64,000 nt of DNA, taken from NCBI GenBank assembly GCA_003235365.1, contig QJWJ01000115.1, positions 18,831 through 82,830 of the forward strand. The letters are read 5' to 3'. A model generated the notes under the pieces. The model was not told where the DNA came from. It saw nothing but the letters and a program-made list of their open reading frames with translations, and did not search any database. Source of the stretch: Deltaproteobacteria bacterium. Its GTDB lineage: Bacteria > Myxococcota_A > Polyangia > Polyangiales > Polyangiaceae. Below are positions 37,731-47,422 of this stretch, one piece after another; position 1 is the stretch's first letter; the number at the start of each line of letters is the position of its first letter. A program made the position numbers and the translations under genes.

Positions 37731-40700
37731 GTGAGTCGGAGGCAGTTGCTGGTACTTGGAAACCTCAAGGGTGCCGCGATGGCAGCACTCGAGACGGCCT
37801 GCCGAGATCTGAACTTCGAAAGCCTGCTGCAACAAAAGGCCGACGACGCGATCAGCCAGCTCGACTCGGGAACCTACCGCGCGCTTTTGGTCGATCTCAC
37901 CACGCCGGGCGCGGCGCGATTTTGCCACGAAGCACGGGCGCGTCGGGCATTGTTCAACGTTCCGCTGATCGCCCTTTCGCCGAAGTTGACCGATCTCGCC
38001 TTTTCAAACGCGTTGCGCTGGGGAGCGGACGATGTCGTGATGTTGGGTGCCGCGGAGCCGCTCGCCGCACGGCTGCAGTCGATTCCGGAAAAGGTCGCAC
38101 CCATCACCGCGGCCACACGTGGTGAAGCAGTCATCGCCGATCCCGAACGGAGTCGCTGCGACGTGTTGGGGCGAGTGCTCGCCAATGCAGGCTTCAACGT
38201 GAAGTACGCAACCGACACCGTTGCGACACGCTTCTATCTCACGAAAGACAGCGTCCGCCTGTTCGTCCTCAACACCGAGCTGGGAGATCCGGGCGAGCTC
38301 ATCCGCGACGCGCGCGCTGGCGGCAACTCGGCCGACTGGGTCGTCACGACCAAGACCCTGGATGTGGACGGCATCCGCTCGAAATTGAAGGGGACACCCA
38401 ACGTCGTGGTGATGTCCTCCCACGGCCCACCTGAGAACGTACTGTTTGCGCTCAACTTGCTGCGTCCCACGGCCGAAGCCCAGAAGCGGGCGGAAGTCCG
38501 AGCGTTGTACGGTGCGATCGTGCTGTTTCGCCCAGTCGGATTGGACCGCGACGAGTTTGGGTTCACGTACAGCGTGAGCTCGCGCGGCCTGTACCTGCGC
38601 ACGTTGCTCGAACCGACGAGCGAGCGGCTGTGGGTGGAGATGACGCCACCGAACGTTCCGCGACGCGTGAAGCTCCTGGCAGAGGTCGCCTGGTCGCGCA
38701 CGTTCGGGCAAGCGGGCGCGGAAACCGCGCCGCCGGGCTTCGGCGTGCGGATCTTGGACGGCCTCGGCGACGACCTCGAGCTGTGGCGCATGGGGTTCGA
38801 ATCCTTGGAGGTGGCGACCCCGGGAGGAGGGGTGCACGAAGTCTCGACGTCTGCGTCGAGCGCGTTCCGAGTGCCGCTGCCGTCGAATCGCCCGCCAAAG
38901 CAGCCTGGTCGTCCGTCGATGGCTTCGATTCAAGTTCCGCGGCTATCACAAACGCCGAAGCCGGCAACCACGGCAAAGTCCGGCAAGCAGCGCTCAGTTC
39001 TTCCACCCAGCCAGATCTCGATGCTGCCAGGGGCCGCCGGAGCAACGCTATCCCAGAAGTCCGAAGCCCCGATCCCCCAACGTGTCGACACGTCACGACA
39101 GAGTCGAGTCCCGGAGAGACCCATCGTCGCGCACCGCTCCGTACGCCCAAAGCCGACCCCGTCACGGCTGCCAGGCGAAGCGGTGGTGACCCCGCTGGCC
39201 GTCAGGGCTGTCGACGTTCCGAGCAGCACGTGGGCGTCCGAATCCGAAAGTCAACGTCAGCCCGCCCCTCGCCCCCCATCCGTCAGCTCACAGGATGCGG
39301 TCTTGAACGCCATCCGCGCATCCCTTCCTCCAGAAGGGATCGCGGCCGTGGACCAACAAAGGGCCCGCTCACTCGCTGCCCGCCCCCCTGTCGCGACACC
39401 GACATCCAAGGACGCGTCGACGTCAGGAGAGAACACCATCGTCGAGCTCCCTGTCCCGCCGAGCGTGACGGAGGCGAGAGCGCAGCCCCCCACCGACGAA
39501 GCGGAACCCGTGCCGCGCCTGTCGCAAACGGCGATCACTGAGCCGATCGATCCGAGGATCGACTTCGACGACGACCCGCCACCGCGGGGCGAGCCCCCTG
39601 TCGGCCCCAAGCACGTCCGCACGGTGATCGGCATCGGTAACCCGGACATGCCATTGCCCGTGGACTGGGCAACTGGCCACGCACCCGCACCGCAAGCGCC
39701 GCCAATGACCCTGGCGGACTTGGAGCCAGACGATGTTCCGCAGGACGCGACGTCCACCGACGACGAGCAACCACTGCAGGAACCGGAACCCGCGCCCGCG
39801 CCCCCCCCTGTCGAACCGGTATCCGTGAGTCCAAGCGAAGGGCACACCTCACTGCTGCGCGATGATGATGTCGAATCGCTACCGCCACAACCGGCTGAGC
39901 CCCCCGCGCTAGCAGAGGCCATTCCCGACACACCGCCGGCACAACCCGTCGAGACCCGTCCACGCACTGCGCCGCCACCTCGCCGGCGTCGGGCAACCAA
40001 CCCGGAGATGGCCACCAGTACCGAAACTCGCGAGGAGGATCCGACGACTTCACCGAGTCACCGCAGACGACGACGTGGCAACTCGGTTCGAACCGCTTTG
40101 GTTGCCGCGGCCGTCACACTCGGTGCTCTATTGCTGGGCCCCCGCGTCTACGAACGGCTTCGTGCCGGTGCTGCGTCTTCCTCGGGGCGAGAAGACACCC
40201 ACCAACCCCCGTCGCAGATCAGCGCAACGCGTCAAGGCGAACCCGTCGCGACCAGAGGTTTGAGTCCGATGCAAACCGGGCAGACGACGCTTCCCGCTGC
40301 GACTCTCACGCCCCCTGAGCGCGTCGCGAACGACGCTCCCACAGCGTCGACAGCTTCCCCCGAGGAATTGCCCACCTCGACGATGCGCGGGGACGAGGTC
40401 GTGCCCGGGGCGGAAGTGGCGACCACTTCGCCCACCGAAGACGAAGCAGTTCCGACCCCGCCACCGCGGGACGAGCCAGGGCCGGCAAACGACGTTCCTG
40501 ATCTGGAAGAACTGGGAGAGGACCAGGCCTATCTGTTCGTTCACTCGACAGTGAACGCAAATGTTTACGTGCACGGCGTTGAAGTGGGCAAAACGAACAC
40601 CTGGCTCACCAGCCGCTGCGGCTTCCGCTTCATTCGGCTGGGCTCGGCGCCTGGCAAGTGGCTTTCGAAGGGCGAACCCGCAAAGTTGAACTGCAGGCAG

Positions 40701-40733
40701 CCAAACGAGCTGACCTTGGGATCGACTGAGTAG
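37731..40733 (+). CDS. Pseudo-receiver/PilZ protein with long Pro-rich linker and membrane anchor
   Basis: 1000 residues from a GTG at 37731. Residues 1-120 resemble a response-regulator receiver (LVDLTTPG, Asp at 55), and 131-245 a second, more degenerate one. Residues 253-350 fit PilZ: the c-di-GMP-binding RxxxR (R253-R257) and SVSSRGLYLRT in place of the D/NxSxxG motif. About 440 residues rich in Pro, Thr and Glu follow, then one membrane helix (VRTALVAAAVTLGALLLG), a second acidic linker and a final domain of about 85 residues with PEGA-like text (LFVHSTVNANVYVHGVEVG). The order implies a cytoplasmic sensor tied to a periplasmic binding tail, perhaps for motility or envelope work. Neither partner is known. 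Confidence 0.75.
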   Translation: MSRRQLLVLGNLKGAAMAALETACRDLNFESLLQQKADDAISQLDSGTYRALLVDLTTPGAARFCHEARARRALFNVPLIALSPKLTDLAFSNALRWGADDVVMLGAAEPLAARLQSIPEKVAPITAATRGEAVIADPERSRCDVLGRVLANAGFNVKYATDTVATRFYLTKDSVRLFVLNTELGDPGELIRDARAGGNSADWVVTTKTLDVDGIRSKLKGTPNVVVMSSHGPPENVLFALNLLRPTAEAQKRAEVRALYGAIVLFRPVGLDRDEFGFTYSVSSRGLYLRTLLEPTSERLWVEMTPPNVPRRVKLLAEVAWSRTFGQAGAETAPPGFGVRILDGLGDDLELWRMGFESLEVATPGGGVHEVSTSASSAFRVPLPSNRPPKQPGRPSMASIQVPRLSQTPKPATTAKSGKQRSVLPPSQISMLPGAAGATLSQKSEAPIPQRVDTSRQSRVPERPIVAHRSVRPKPTPSRLPGEAVVTPLAVRAVDVPSSTWASESESQRQPAPRPPSVSSQDAVLNAIRASLPPEGIAAVDQQRARSLAARPPVATPTSKDASTSGENTIVELPVPPSVTEARAQPPTDEAEPVPRLSQTAITEPIDPRIDFDDDPPPRGEPPVGPKHVRTVIGIGNPDMPLPVDWATGHAPAPQAPPMTLADLEPDDVPQDATSTDDEQPLQEPEPAPAPPPVEPVSVSPSEGHTSLLRDDDVESLPPQPAEPPALAEAIPDTPPAQPVETRPRTAPPPRRRRATNPEMATSTETREEDPTTSPSHRRRRRGNSVRTALVAAAVTLGALLLGPRVYERLRAGAASSSGREDTHQPPSQISATRQGEPVATRGLSPMQTGQTTLPAATLTPPERVANDAPTASTASPEELPTSTMRGDEVVPGAEVATTSPTEDEAVPTPPPRDEPGPANDVPDLEELGEDQAYLFVHSTVNANVYVHGVEVGKTNTWLTSRCGFRFIRLGSAPGKWLSKGEPAKLNCRQPNELTLGSTE

Positions 40734-40954
40734 TGAGTGACGCTCGTCCCGCTCCGTCGAGCTCGGTCGCCTCGCTGAACGGTGGGCTCGACTGGTCCCG
40801 GTGTGCTCGGCGCTGTCCCAGGGCAGTCCCGCAACGCTGGGTCGCGCGCAAGATTCGCGTCGGCACGTACGGCGACTCCGAGATTCTCGCCTGCTTCCAC
40901 GCCACCATCTGAAACAAGCATTCCCCGCTGCCGCGTTTGATATATGCTCGACAC

Positions 40955-42301
40955 ATGGGAGAAGCGCTGCGCCAACGCTACATCGCCATCATCGGAGCAG
41001 GGCCCGCTGGATTCTTCGCAGCTGAAGCGCTCCTGAAGCAACCAGACATTCGCGTCGATCTCTTCGAGCGCCTCGCCGCGCCGTACGGCCTGGTGCGGTA
41101 CGGCGTTGCGCCTGACCACCAGAAGATCAAGTCCGTAGAAAGTGGCTTCGCGCGTACCGGACAGCATGAGCGACTGCGCTACTTTGGCAACGTCACCGTA
41201 GGCCGAGACATCACCACGGCGGAGCTACTCGGCCTCTACGAACAGGTCGTCTTTGCCACCGGATGTGAACAGGCGAAAGAACTGGGTGTAGCAGGAGAAG
41301 ATCTCACAGGTGTACACTCGGCACTGGAAGTCGTGTCGTGGTACAACGGTCACCCCGACTACACGAAGCGCGATATCGATCTCGGAGTCACTAGGGTGGC
41401 GGTCGTCGGTGCCGGTGACGTATCGATGGACCTCGGCAGATTGCTGACCAGTGGTCAGGCTGAACTGGCCAAGACTGACATGCCTGAGTATGCACTGGCG
41501 CGGTTCGCCAAACGCGAAGTTCGTCACGTACACTTTCTGGTGCGCCGCGGCCCGCAACACGCGAGCTTTGCCTTGAAGGAGCTCCGCGGCCTGCTGGACC
41601 GACCGGGGATCGGCGTGTCCTGCGACCTGCAGTTGCTCGAACGAGCAATGTCCGATGCAGAACTCCCCAAAGCGCAGCTCGCGAAGCTCGAGTATTTGGC
41701 CGCACGATGCAAGGAGTCCCCAACGGGCGATGCGACGCTCCACTTCGACTTCTTGCGTTCACCCAAGACATTTATCGGCGAGCGAGGGCGTTTGACCTCA
41801 ATCGAGCTCGCCATCAACGCCCTGCAATCGCGCCCCGACGGGTCGGCCAGAGCCGTCGACTCCGGACGGACCGAGGTGCTCGACGCGGGGTTGGCAATTC
41901 TAGCGGTAGGATATCGGAGCCACTCCATCCCCGGGTTGCCGATAGCACCCGACAGCGGGATCGCGGCGAATACCGACGGCCAACTGCTGCGTGACGACGG
42001 CACACTGGATCCGCAGACGTACGCCGTGGGATGGCTCAAGCGCGGTCCCCAAGGTGTCATCGGCACGAACAAGGGCGACGCCAAAGCAACGGTCGACCGA
42101 ATGCTGCAAAACCTCGGCGATCCGACCAAGCCGCCACCGGCGATCGAACAACTCCTCGACGCTCGGGGGGTCCGGCACCTATCATTCAAGCAATGGCTCC
42201 AACTCGACGAGCTGGAACGCGCGCGGGGTGCCGAAGTGGGCAAACCCAGAGAGAAGCTGATCGACATCGATCAAGCGCTCGCCGCGCTCGGAGCATCGTG
42301 A
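40955..42301 (+). CDS. Ferredoxin-NADP+ reductase, adrenodoxin-reductase type
   Basis: 448 residues from the ATG at 40955. FAD fold AIIGAGPAGFFAAEAL near the N-terminus, then APYGLVRYGVAPDHQKIKSVE, the best-known signature of adrenodoxin reductase and bacterial FprA. The NADP fold is VAVVGAGDVSMDLGRLL. The C-terminal GWLKRGPQGVIGTNKGDA is also diagnostic. It moves electrons between NADPH and a ferredoxin, for example to P450 enzymes or Fe-S biogenesis. Its stop overlaps the GTG of the Sel1 lipoprotein gene by four bases (GTGA), so the two are coupled. Confidence 0.92.
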   Translation: MGEALRQRYIAIIGAGPAGFFAAEALLKQPDIRVDLFERLAAPYGLVRYGVAPDHQKIKSVESGFARTGQHERLRYFGNVTVGRDITTAELLGLYEQVVFATGCEQAKELGVAGEDLTGVHSALEVVSWYNGHPDYTKRDIDLGVTRVAVVGAGDVSMDLGRLLTSGQAELAKTDMPEYALARFAKREVRHVHFLVRRGPQHASFALKELRGLLDRPGIGVSCDLQLLERAMSDAELPKAQLAKLEYLAARCKESPTGDATLHFDFLRSPKTFIGERGRLTSIELAINALQSRPDGSARAVDSGRTEVLDAGLAILAVGYRSHSIPGLPIAPDSGIAANTDGQLLRDDGTLDPQTYAVGWLKRGPQGVIGTNKGDAKATVDRMLQNLGDPTKPPPAIEQLLDARGVRHLSFKQWLQLDELERARGAEVGKPREKLIDIDQALAALGAS

Positions 42302-42723
42302 TCGGGGCACGCTGGCAGCACACGTTCGCGCTTGGAGCAGGATTGGCGCTGACCGGGTGTGGCGGCTCGAGCCCCGAAGCCAACTCCGCGGCACAGGCCG
42401 CGGCCGTAAGTCAGAGCAGCGGCTGCGCCAATCAAGCCGCCTGCCAGAGCCAGTGCGGCTCCGGTGATGCGGCGGCCTGTGGAAAGCTCGGGCGCATGTT
42501 CGAGACCGGCGACGGCGCTCCTCAAGACTACGACCAGGCCGCCGCAAACTACGAAAAGGCATGCGACGGCGGGCAGCACGAGTCGTGCGCGCACCTGGCG
42601 ATGATGTACGACATCGGCCTCGCCGTCGAAGAGGACCCTCAGAAGGCGGCGGAGCTCTACGCCAGAGCGTGCGATAGTGGCAACCGCTGGGCGTGCAAAC
42701 GCAGCGAGCAACTCAAACGGTAG
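42298..42723 (+). CDS. Sel1-repeat lipoprotein
   Basis: 141 residues from a GTG that overlaps the preceding stop (GTGA). A signal peptide ends in lipobox LTGC. After a Cys-containing linker come two to three Sel1-like repeats of the cysteine-rich (Hcp) kind, with YEKACDGGQHESCAHLAMMYD and YARACDSGNRWAC, whose paired cysteines form a disulphide in each repeat. Such proteins act as protein-binding solenoids in the envelope. What it binds is unknown; coupling to the reductase gene may be only transcriptional. Confidence 0.82.
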   Translation: MIGARWQHTFALGAGLALTGCGGSSPEANSAAQAAAVSQSSGCANQAACQSQCGSGDAAACGKLGRMFETGDGAPQDYDQAAANYEKACDGGQHESCAHLAMMYDIGLAVEEDPQKAAELYARACDSGNRWACKRSEQLKR

Positions 42724-42769
42724 TCTCTCCCTGGCGAGGGTGCAGGAAACTTCCAGACGTCCAAACGAC

Positions 42770-42800
42770 TCGGCTCACCGAGCTGATCCCAGTGAGCCGA
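42770..42800. terminator. Bidirectional hairpin terminator
   Basis: TCGGCTCAC (42770-42778) and GTGAGCCGA (42792-42800) form a perfect nine-base stem with a 13-base loop, between the convergent Sel1 gene and nrtD. Confidence 0.65.
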
Positions 42801-42855
42801 ATCCTCTAGTCCTCTCGATTCGGACGCCCGATGACCCGAGAGCGGTACGTCCCGA

Positions 42856-43734
42856 TCAGGCAACTTCGCGCCGAGCCGTCGACAGTTCCCCGTCGTCGTC
42901 GTCGGCTTCGGACTCGTCGTCATTGACGTCACCGTTGCCGGCCCCGGCGCGCTCTCGTTTGTGGTCCTGATCTTCGAGGAACTCGATCATCTGTCCGCGC
43001 AGTGCGTAGTACTCGGGATGCTCCAAGACTACCGTGCGAACGCGCGGGCGCTCGAAAGGCACGTCGATGATCTGGCCGACCCGCGCGGCTGGACCATTGG
43101 TCATCATCACGATTCGATCCGCAACGTACAGTGCCTCGTCGACGTCGTGGGTCACCATCAGCGCCGTCTTCCCATCGGACTGAAGCATGTCGAGCAGCAC
43201 CTCCTGCAGCTCCATGCGCGTCAGAGAATCCAGCATGCCGAAGGGTTCGTCCAACAACAGCATCTTGGGAGAGATGGCAAAGGCTCGCGCGATGCCCACG
43301 CGCTGCTGCATGCCGGTGGACAACTCCTTCGGTGTCTTCTGCATCGCGTCCGCAAGGCCGACAAGCTGCAAGTAGTAACCGGCGATATCCTGCCGTTCTC
43401 GACGGCTGACGTGCGGGTACACTCTGTCGACGCCCAACAGCACGTTCTCGAGCGCAGTCAACCACGGCATCAGACATGGCGCCTGAAAGACGACGCCTCG
43501 ATCCGGCCCGGGCCCATGGATCTCGCGATTGTCGACCAACACACCACCCTGGGTGATGTCGTTCAGGCCGGCAACCATGCTCAGTACTGTCGACTTGCCG
43601 CAGCCGGAATGACCGAGCAGCGCGACGATCTCTCCCTTCTGCAACCGAAGGTTGAAATCCTCGACGATGACCGCTGGACCCTTAGGGGTCTCGTAGGTCT
43701 TGCCCAGGTTCGATAGTTCTACGAATGCGGCCAT
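42856..43734 (-). CDS. nrtD: Nitrate/nitrite ABC transporter ATPase
   Basis: 292 residues. Walker A GHSGCGKS (41-48), signature ELSTGMQQR, Walker [13 protein letters not shown] and the switch H (VTHDVDEAL) are all present. [11 protein letters not shown] and [10 protein letters not shown] are typical of NrtD/SsuB-type importers. The C-terminus carries an unusual acidic tail ([10 protein letters not shown]) outside the ATPase fold. Last gene of nrtABCD, 42 bases after nrtC. Substrate assignment rests on NrtA and the nearby nitrite genes; cyanate, sulphonate or taurine systems share these ATPases. Confidence 0.9.
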   Translation of the reverse strand: MAAFVELSNLGKTYETPKGPAVIVEDFNLRLQKGEIVALLGHSGCGKSTVLSMVAGLNDITQGGVLVDNREIHGPGPDRGVVFQAPCLMPWLTALENVLLGVDRVYPHVSRRERQDIAGYYLQLVGLADAMQKTPKELSTGMQQRVGIARAFAISPKMLLLDEPFGMLDSLTRMELQEVLLDMLQSDGKTALMVTHDVDEALYVADRIVMMTNGPAARVGQIIDVPFERPRVRTVVLEHPEYYALRGQMIEFLEDQDHKRERAGAGNGDVNDDESEADDDDGELSTARREVA

Positions 43735-43776
43735 GTCAGATTGCTCCGTTCGGGTTCATCAGGCAGATGGGGCTCA

Positions 43777-44637
43777 TCACGCTGCGGTCAAGTCTATGGG
43801 TTGGGCGGAAGGAGGCTTGATGCGGATGACGCCGCTTGGATCCTTCGCCTCGTACTCGCGATTGCGACGACGACATTCAATCAAGTACTCAGTCAGCTCG
43901 TTCCGAATTCGTTTGAAGTCCGGATCCGAGTTGAGCTCCGTGGGATCGCGCGGCTTGGCCAGATGTACGTCGAAACACGGGCCGAGCGTCGCATTCGGGC
44001 CCGGGCGAAGGGGGATGATTCGGTCTGCCAAGAGGATTGCCTCGTCGACGTCGTTGGTAATCAACAATGCCGTGCGCTCTCCTTGCGTGATGATCTTGCC
44101 AATCTCCTTTTGCAGAGTTCCGCGGGTGAGGGCGTCCAACGCGCCGAGGGGCTCGTCCAACAGCAACATCCGTGGCTCCATCGCCAAAGCGCGTGCGACG
44201 GAAACGCGCTGGCGCATACCACCGGACAACTCGTGGGGCTTCTTTCCGATTGCCGGCGTCAGATTGACCATCTCGACGTACTTCAGCGCGTGGGCACGGC
44301 GCTTGGCCTTACCCCAATCGGGATACACCGTGTCCACCGCCAACATGACGTTCTCGAGTACGGTGAGCCAGGGCAGCAACGAGTAGTTCTGAAAAATCAC
44401 GCCGCGGTCGGGGCCCGCACCCTTGATGGCCTTACCATCGAAGGTCAGCGATCCGTTGCTCGCTTCGACCAAGCCAGCCATCAAGGATACCAACGTGGTC
44501 TTTCCGCTTCCGGAGAAGCCGACGATCGCGACGAACTCTCCTTCTTCGATTTCCAGGTTGATGTCCTCGAGCACGTCCGTCCGGTTGACCCCCTCGCCGT
44601 AGGACTTGCTCACGCTCTTCAGTTCCAACAGTGCCAT
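43777..44637 (-). CDS. nrtC: Nitrate/nitrite ABC transporter ATPase
   Basis: 286 residues: Walker A GFSGSGKT (40-47), signature ELSGGMRQR, Walker [13 protein letters not shown]. It is a true second ATPase, not a duplicate of nrtD, and diverges from it over most of the length. The switch His is replaced (LITNDVDEA in place of LVTHDxDEA), so this subunit may have a degenerate catalytic site, as in transporters with one active and one inactive site. The C-terminal NrtA-like domain found fused to cyanobacterial NrtC is lacking. It lies between nrtB and nrtD with short gaps. Confidence 0.88.
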   Translation of the reverse strand: MALLELKSVSKSYGEGVNRTDVLEDINLEIEEGEFVAIVGFSGSGKTTLVSLMAGLVEASNGSLTFDGKAIKGAGPDRGVIFQNYSLLPWLTVLENVMLAVDTVYPDWGKAKRRAHALKYVEMVNLTPAIGKKPHELSGGMRQRVSVARALAMEPRMLLLDEPLGALDALTRGTLQKEIGKIITQGERTALLITNDVDEAILLADRIIPLRPGPNATLGPCFDVHLAKPRDPTELNSDPDFKRIRNELTEYLIECRRRNREYEAKDPSGVIRIKPPSAQPIDLTAA

Positions 44638-44676
44638 GACAATCTCCTCAGACTCTCTACGACGACGCCCTTCGAA

Positions 44677-45789
44677 TCAGGCACTGACCGCCGAATCGTA
44701 ACTGACTGAACGCTGCAGAATGATCATGACGCGGTCGAGCAGGAACCCGATGAAACCAATCGTGAACACGGCAACGATGATCTGCGCCAGGGTTTGGCTG
44801 CTGCCATTCTGGAACATATCCCAAACGAACTTCCCGAGGCCGGGGTTCTGAGCCAGCATTTCCGCGGCGATGAGCACCATCCAACCCACGCCCAGCGAGA
44901 TGCGCAGTCCAGCGAAGATGAGCGGCAGCGCGGAGGGCACGACGATCTTCCGGATCCGCGTCCAAAAGCCGAGGTTGAGCACCTTCGCGACGTTGACGTG
45001 GTCCTTCTCGATGGAGGCCACCCCGAGCCCCGTGTTCACCAACGTGGGCCAAAGGGAGCAAAGGGAAACAGTCAGCGCCGAACTGATGAACGACTTTTCG
45101 AACCACGCGCTTCGTGGGTCAGTCGTGTACAACGCTCCCACCACGATCATCACGATTGGGAGCCAGGCAAGTGGGGATACGGGCTTGAAGATTTGGATCA
45201 GCGGATTGACCGCAGCAAGAAAGAGCGGGCTCAGGCCACACAGAATGCCGATGGGGATGGCGACGAGCGACGCAACGACGAACCCCGCGAAAACGGTCCT
45301 CAGGCTGGTGAGGATCTGGTCGACATACGTCGGACTCGCCGAGTACCTCTTGCTCCGAGCACGCTCCGCACGGTTTTGCAGTTTCGCTATCTGTTTTTCG
45401 AGCGTCGCCTTTTGTTCTGGACTCGCGGAGGCCAACGCAGCCGTCAACTCCGCTGCCTTAGCCTCGATGACCTGCGCATTGCCTTGCTGTTCCGCGTAGA
45501 ACTCCTGCTCCGCCCTGCGCTGCTCGAAGTGGGCATCGATCAGGTTGCTCGCCTCGTCCCATACCTGAACCGGAGTGGGAAGCGTTCCGAACTTGGTTTC
45601 GACCGTCTTGGCGGCACCGGTCCATACCAACAGGAACATCATGAACGCGAAGATCGGCACGCCGATGAAAGCGACGATCTTGCGCAGTTGCTCCTTTGGA
45701 TCGTCGCCATATGCGAGCCGCAAAATAGGCTCGAATACTTTCAAGCCCGCGATGTCCAAAGTCTTCAACAACCGTTCTTTCATCAACAT
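44677..45789 (-). CDS. nrtB: Nitrate/nitrite ABC transporter permease
   Basis: 370 residues from the ATG at 45789, eight bases after AAGGG. First helix is residues 39-57; four to five more lie after residue 155, with the EAA-loop text [17 protein letters not shown] typical of NrtB/TauC permeases. Between them residues 85-147 form a charged, coiled-coil-like insert ([31 protein letters not shown]) that the usual 270-residue family members lack. It would lie in the periplasm if the first helix enters from the cytoplasm, near where NrtA docks. The second gene of nrtABCD. Confidence 0.9.
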   Translation of the reverse strand: MLMKERLLKTLDIAGLKVFEPILRLAYGDDPKEQLRKIVAFIGVPIFAFMMFLLVWTGAAKTVETKFGTLPTPVQVWDEASNLIDAHFEQRRAEQEFYAEQQGNAQVIEAKAAELTAALASASPEQKATLEKQIAKLQNRAERARSKRYSASPTYVDQILTSLRTVFAGFVVASLVAIPIGILCGLSPLFLAAVNPLIQIFKPVSPLAWLPIVMIVVGALYTTDPRSAWFEKSFISSALTVSLCSLWPTLVNTGLGVASIEKDHVNVAKVLNLGFWTRIRKIVVPSALPLIFAGLRISLGVGWMVLIAAEMLAQNPGLGKFVWDMFQNGSSQTLAQIIVAVFTIGFIGFLLDRVMIILQRSVSYDSAVSA

Positions 45790-45964
45790 CTTCGCATCCC
45801 TTTCGAACGACCTGTGGCTTCCTGCTCGCATTGCAACAGCGCGGGTGCCGCCGTCAGGTCTTCAATCTCACTACTGTCACAAAACGCGCTCTTCTGTCTT
45901 TCCAACGCCATGCCAGCGACTCTGAACGCCACTGGCATGGCCTGCATTTCCGCCTGCTAGCACT

Positions 45965-47422
45965 TCACCCTACAGGATCTTTGTTTCCAATCTTGTGCTT
46001 GTTGAGGTACTCGATCGGCTTGCGTCCGTCGTACTCGACTCCATCGATGAAATCGCCGGTGGCTGCCTTGTAGCCGTCGGTATCCCAAGGGACCTCGTCC
46101 TTCTTGATCTTGCCTTCGTCCAGGAGCGCCTTGGCGGCTTCCTTGTAGATGTCGGGCTTGTAAACTTGCTTTGCTACGTCGTGGTACCACGCGTCAGGTT
46201 TCGCCTCTGTGATCTGCCCCCAACGACGCATCTGGGTGAGGAACCAAATTGCGTCAGAGTAGAACGGGTAGGTCGCGTGGTACCGGTAGAACACGTTGAA
46301 GTCGGGCATGTCCCGTTTGTCGGTTTTTTGAAACAAGAACGTGCCGGTCATGCTGTTGGCGATGATCTCGTAGTCGGCACCGACGTAGGTCGGCTTGGCG
46401 AGGATCTCGCAGGCCTTCTTCCGGTTCTCGATGCTCTCGTCGAGCCATCGCCCAGCCCGAATCAATGCCTTGACCAAAGCAACGTGGGTCTTGGGGTTCT
46501 TCTGGGCCCAGTCGTTGGACACACCGAACACCTTCTCGGGGTTGTTCTTCCAAATGTCGTAGTTGGTCGTGACCGGAACGCCGATTCCACGCATGACCGC
46601 CTGCTGGTTCCAAGGCTCCCCGACACAGTAGCCGTTGATGGTACCCGCCTCGAGTGTCGCAGGCATCTGGGGAGGAGGTGTGACGCTGAGCAATACGTCC
46701 GCGTCAATCACCCCCTGAGTGTTGTCCTTGGTGTACATGCCCGGGTGGATTCCCGCCGCGGCCAACCAGTATCGCAGTTCGTAGTTGTGTGTCGAAACCG
46801 GGAACACCATTCCCATCTTCAGGGGCGTGCCCTCAGCGCTGAACTTCTTGACGATCGGAACCAACGAGGCGGCGCTGATGGGGTGCTTGGGCTGCGGCTT
46901 GTTGAGCTCCGGGTCGTTCTGCTGCATCATCTTCCAAATCGCGTTGGAGACGGTGATGCCATTCCCATTCAGGTCCATGCTGAATGCCGTGATGACGTGT
47001 GCCTTGGTTCCAAACCCGATCGTTGCGCCGATGGGCTGACCCGACAGCATGTGCGCCCCGTCGAGCTCTCCGCTGATGACTCGATCCAGCAGTACCTTCC
47101 AGTTTGCCTGAGCCTCGAGCTCGACGCTCAAGCCTTCGTCTTCGAAGTAGCCGAGCTCCTTCGCGATCACGAGTGCAGCACAGTCGGTCAGCTTGATGAA
47201 GCCCAACTTGAGCTCATCCTTCTCCAGGTCGAGGCCGGCGATTGCAGCGGCCGTCTTGGTCTCGCCCCCCGCGCTCGGCGCGGCGGCAGCGGGTGCTGCC
47301 GGCTTGGCAGGCTCGTCCTTACTACAACCTGCCACCCACGCGGAGGCACCAGCGAGGCCCACCAACGTTTGCCGACGGCTGATTGACTGGGACAGTAACG
47401 GCTTGATTTCCTTCTTCTTCAT
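45965..47422 (-). CDS. nrtA: Nitrate/nitrite ABC transporter substrate-binding lipoprotein
   Basis: 485 residues, close to the NrtA/CmpA length of about 440-450. The signal has both a Tat-like SRRQTLVG and a lipobox (VAGC, Cys33), followed by an Ala/Pro-rich linker. The body fits the NrtA/CmpA family, e.g. [43 protein letters not shown] and [15 protein letters not shown]. NrtA binds nitrate or nitrite; CmpA, bicarbonate. Nitrite genes across the divergent region support nitrate/nitrite. It is first in nrtABCD, with 175 bases to nrtB, and a GAAACAC-rich control region lies upstream. Confidence 0.92.
   Translation of the reverse strand: MKKKEIKPLLSQSISRRQTLVGLAGASAWVAGCSKDEPAKPAAPAAAAPSAGGETKTAAAIAGLDLEKDELKLGFIKLTDCAALVIAKELGYFEDEGLSVELEAQANWKVLLDRVISGELDGAHMLSGQPIGATIGFGTKAHVITAFSMDLNGNGITVSNAIWKMMQQNDPELNKPQPKHPISAASLVPIVKKFSAEGTPLKMGMVFPVSTHNYELRYWLAAAGIHPGMYTKDNTQGVIDADVLLSVTPPPQMPATLEAGTINGYCVGEPWNQQAVMRGIGVPVTTNYDIWKNNPEKVFGVSNDWAQKNPKTHVALVKALIRAGRWLDESIENRKKACEILAKPTYVGADYEIIANSMTGTFLFQKTDKRDMPDFNVFYRYHATYPFYSDAIWFLTQMRRWGQITEAKPDAWYHDVAKQVYKPDIYKEAAKALLDEGKIKKDEVPWDTDGYKAATGDFIDGVEYDGRKPIEYLNKHKIGNKDPVG

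Noticed and set aside
45995..47386. 463-codon open frame antisense to nrtA
   Set aside because: nrtA shows clear homology on the other strand; the antisense product is Val/Arg-rich and unlike any family.
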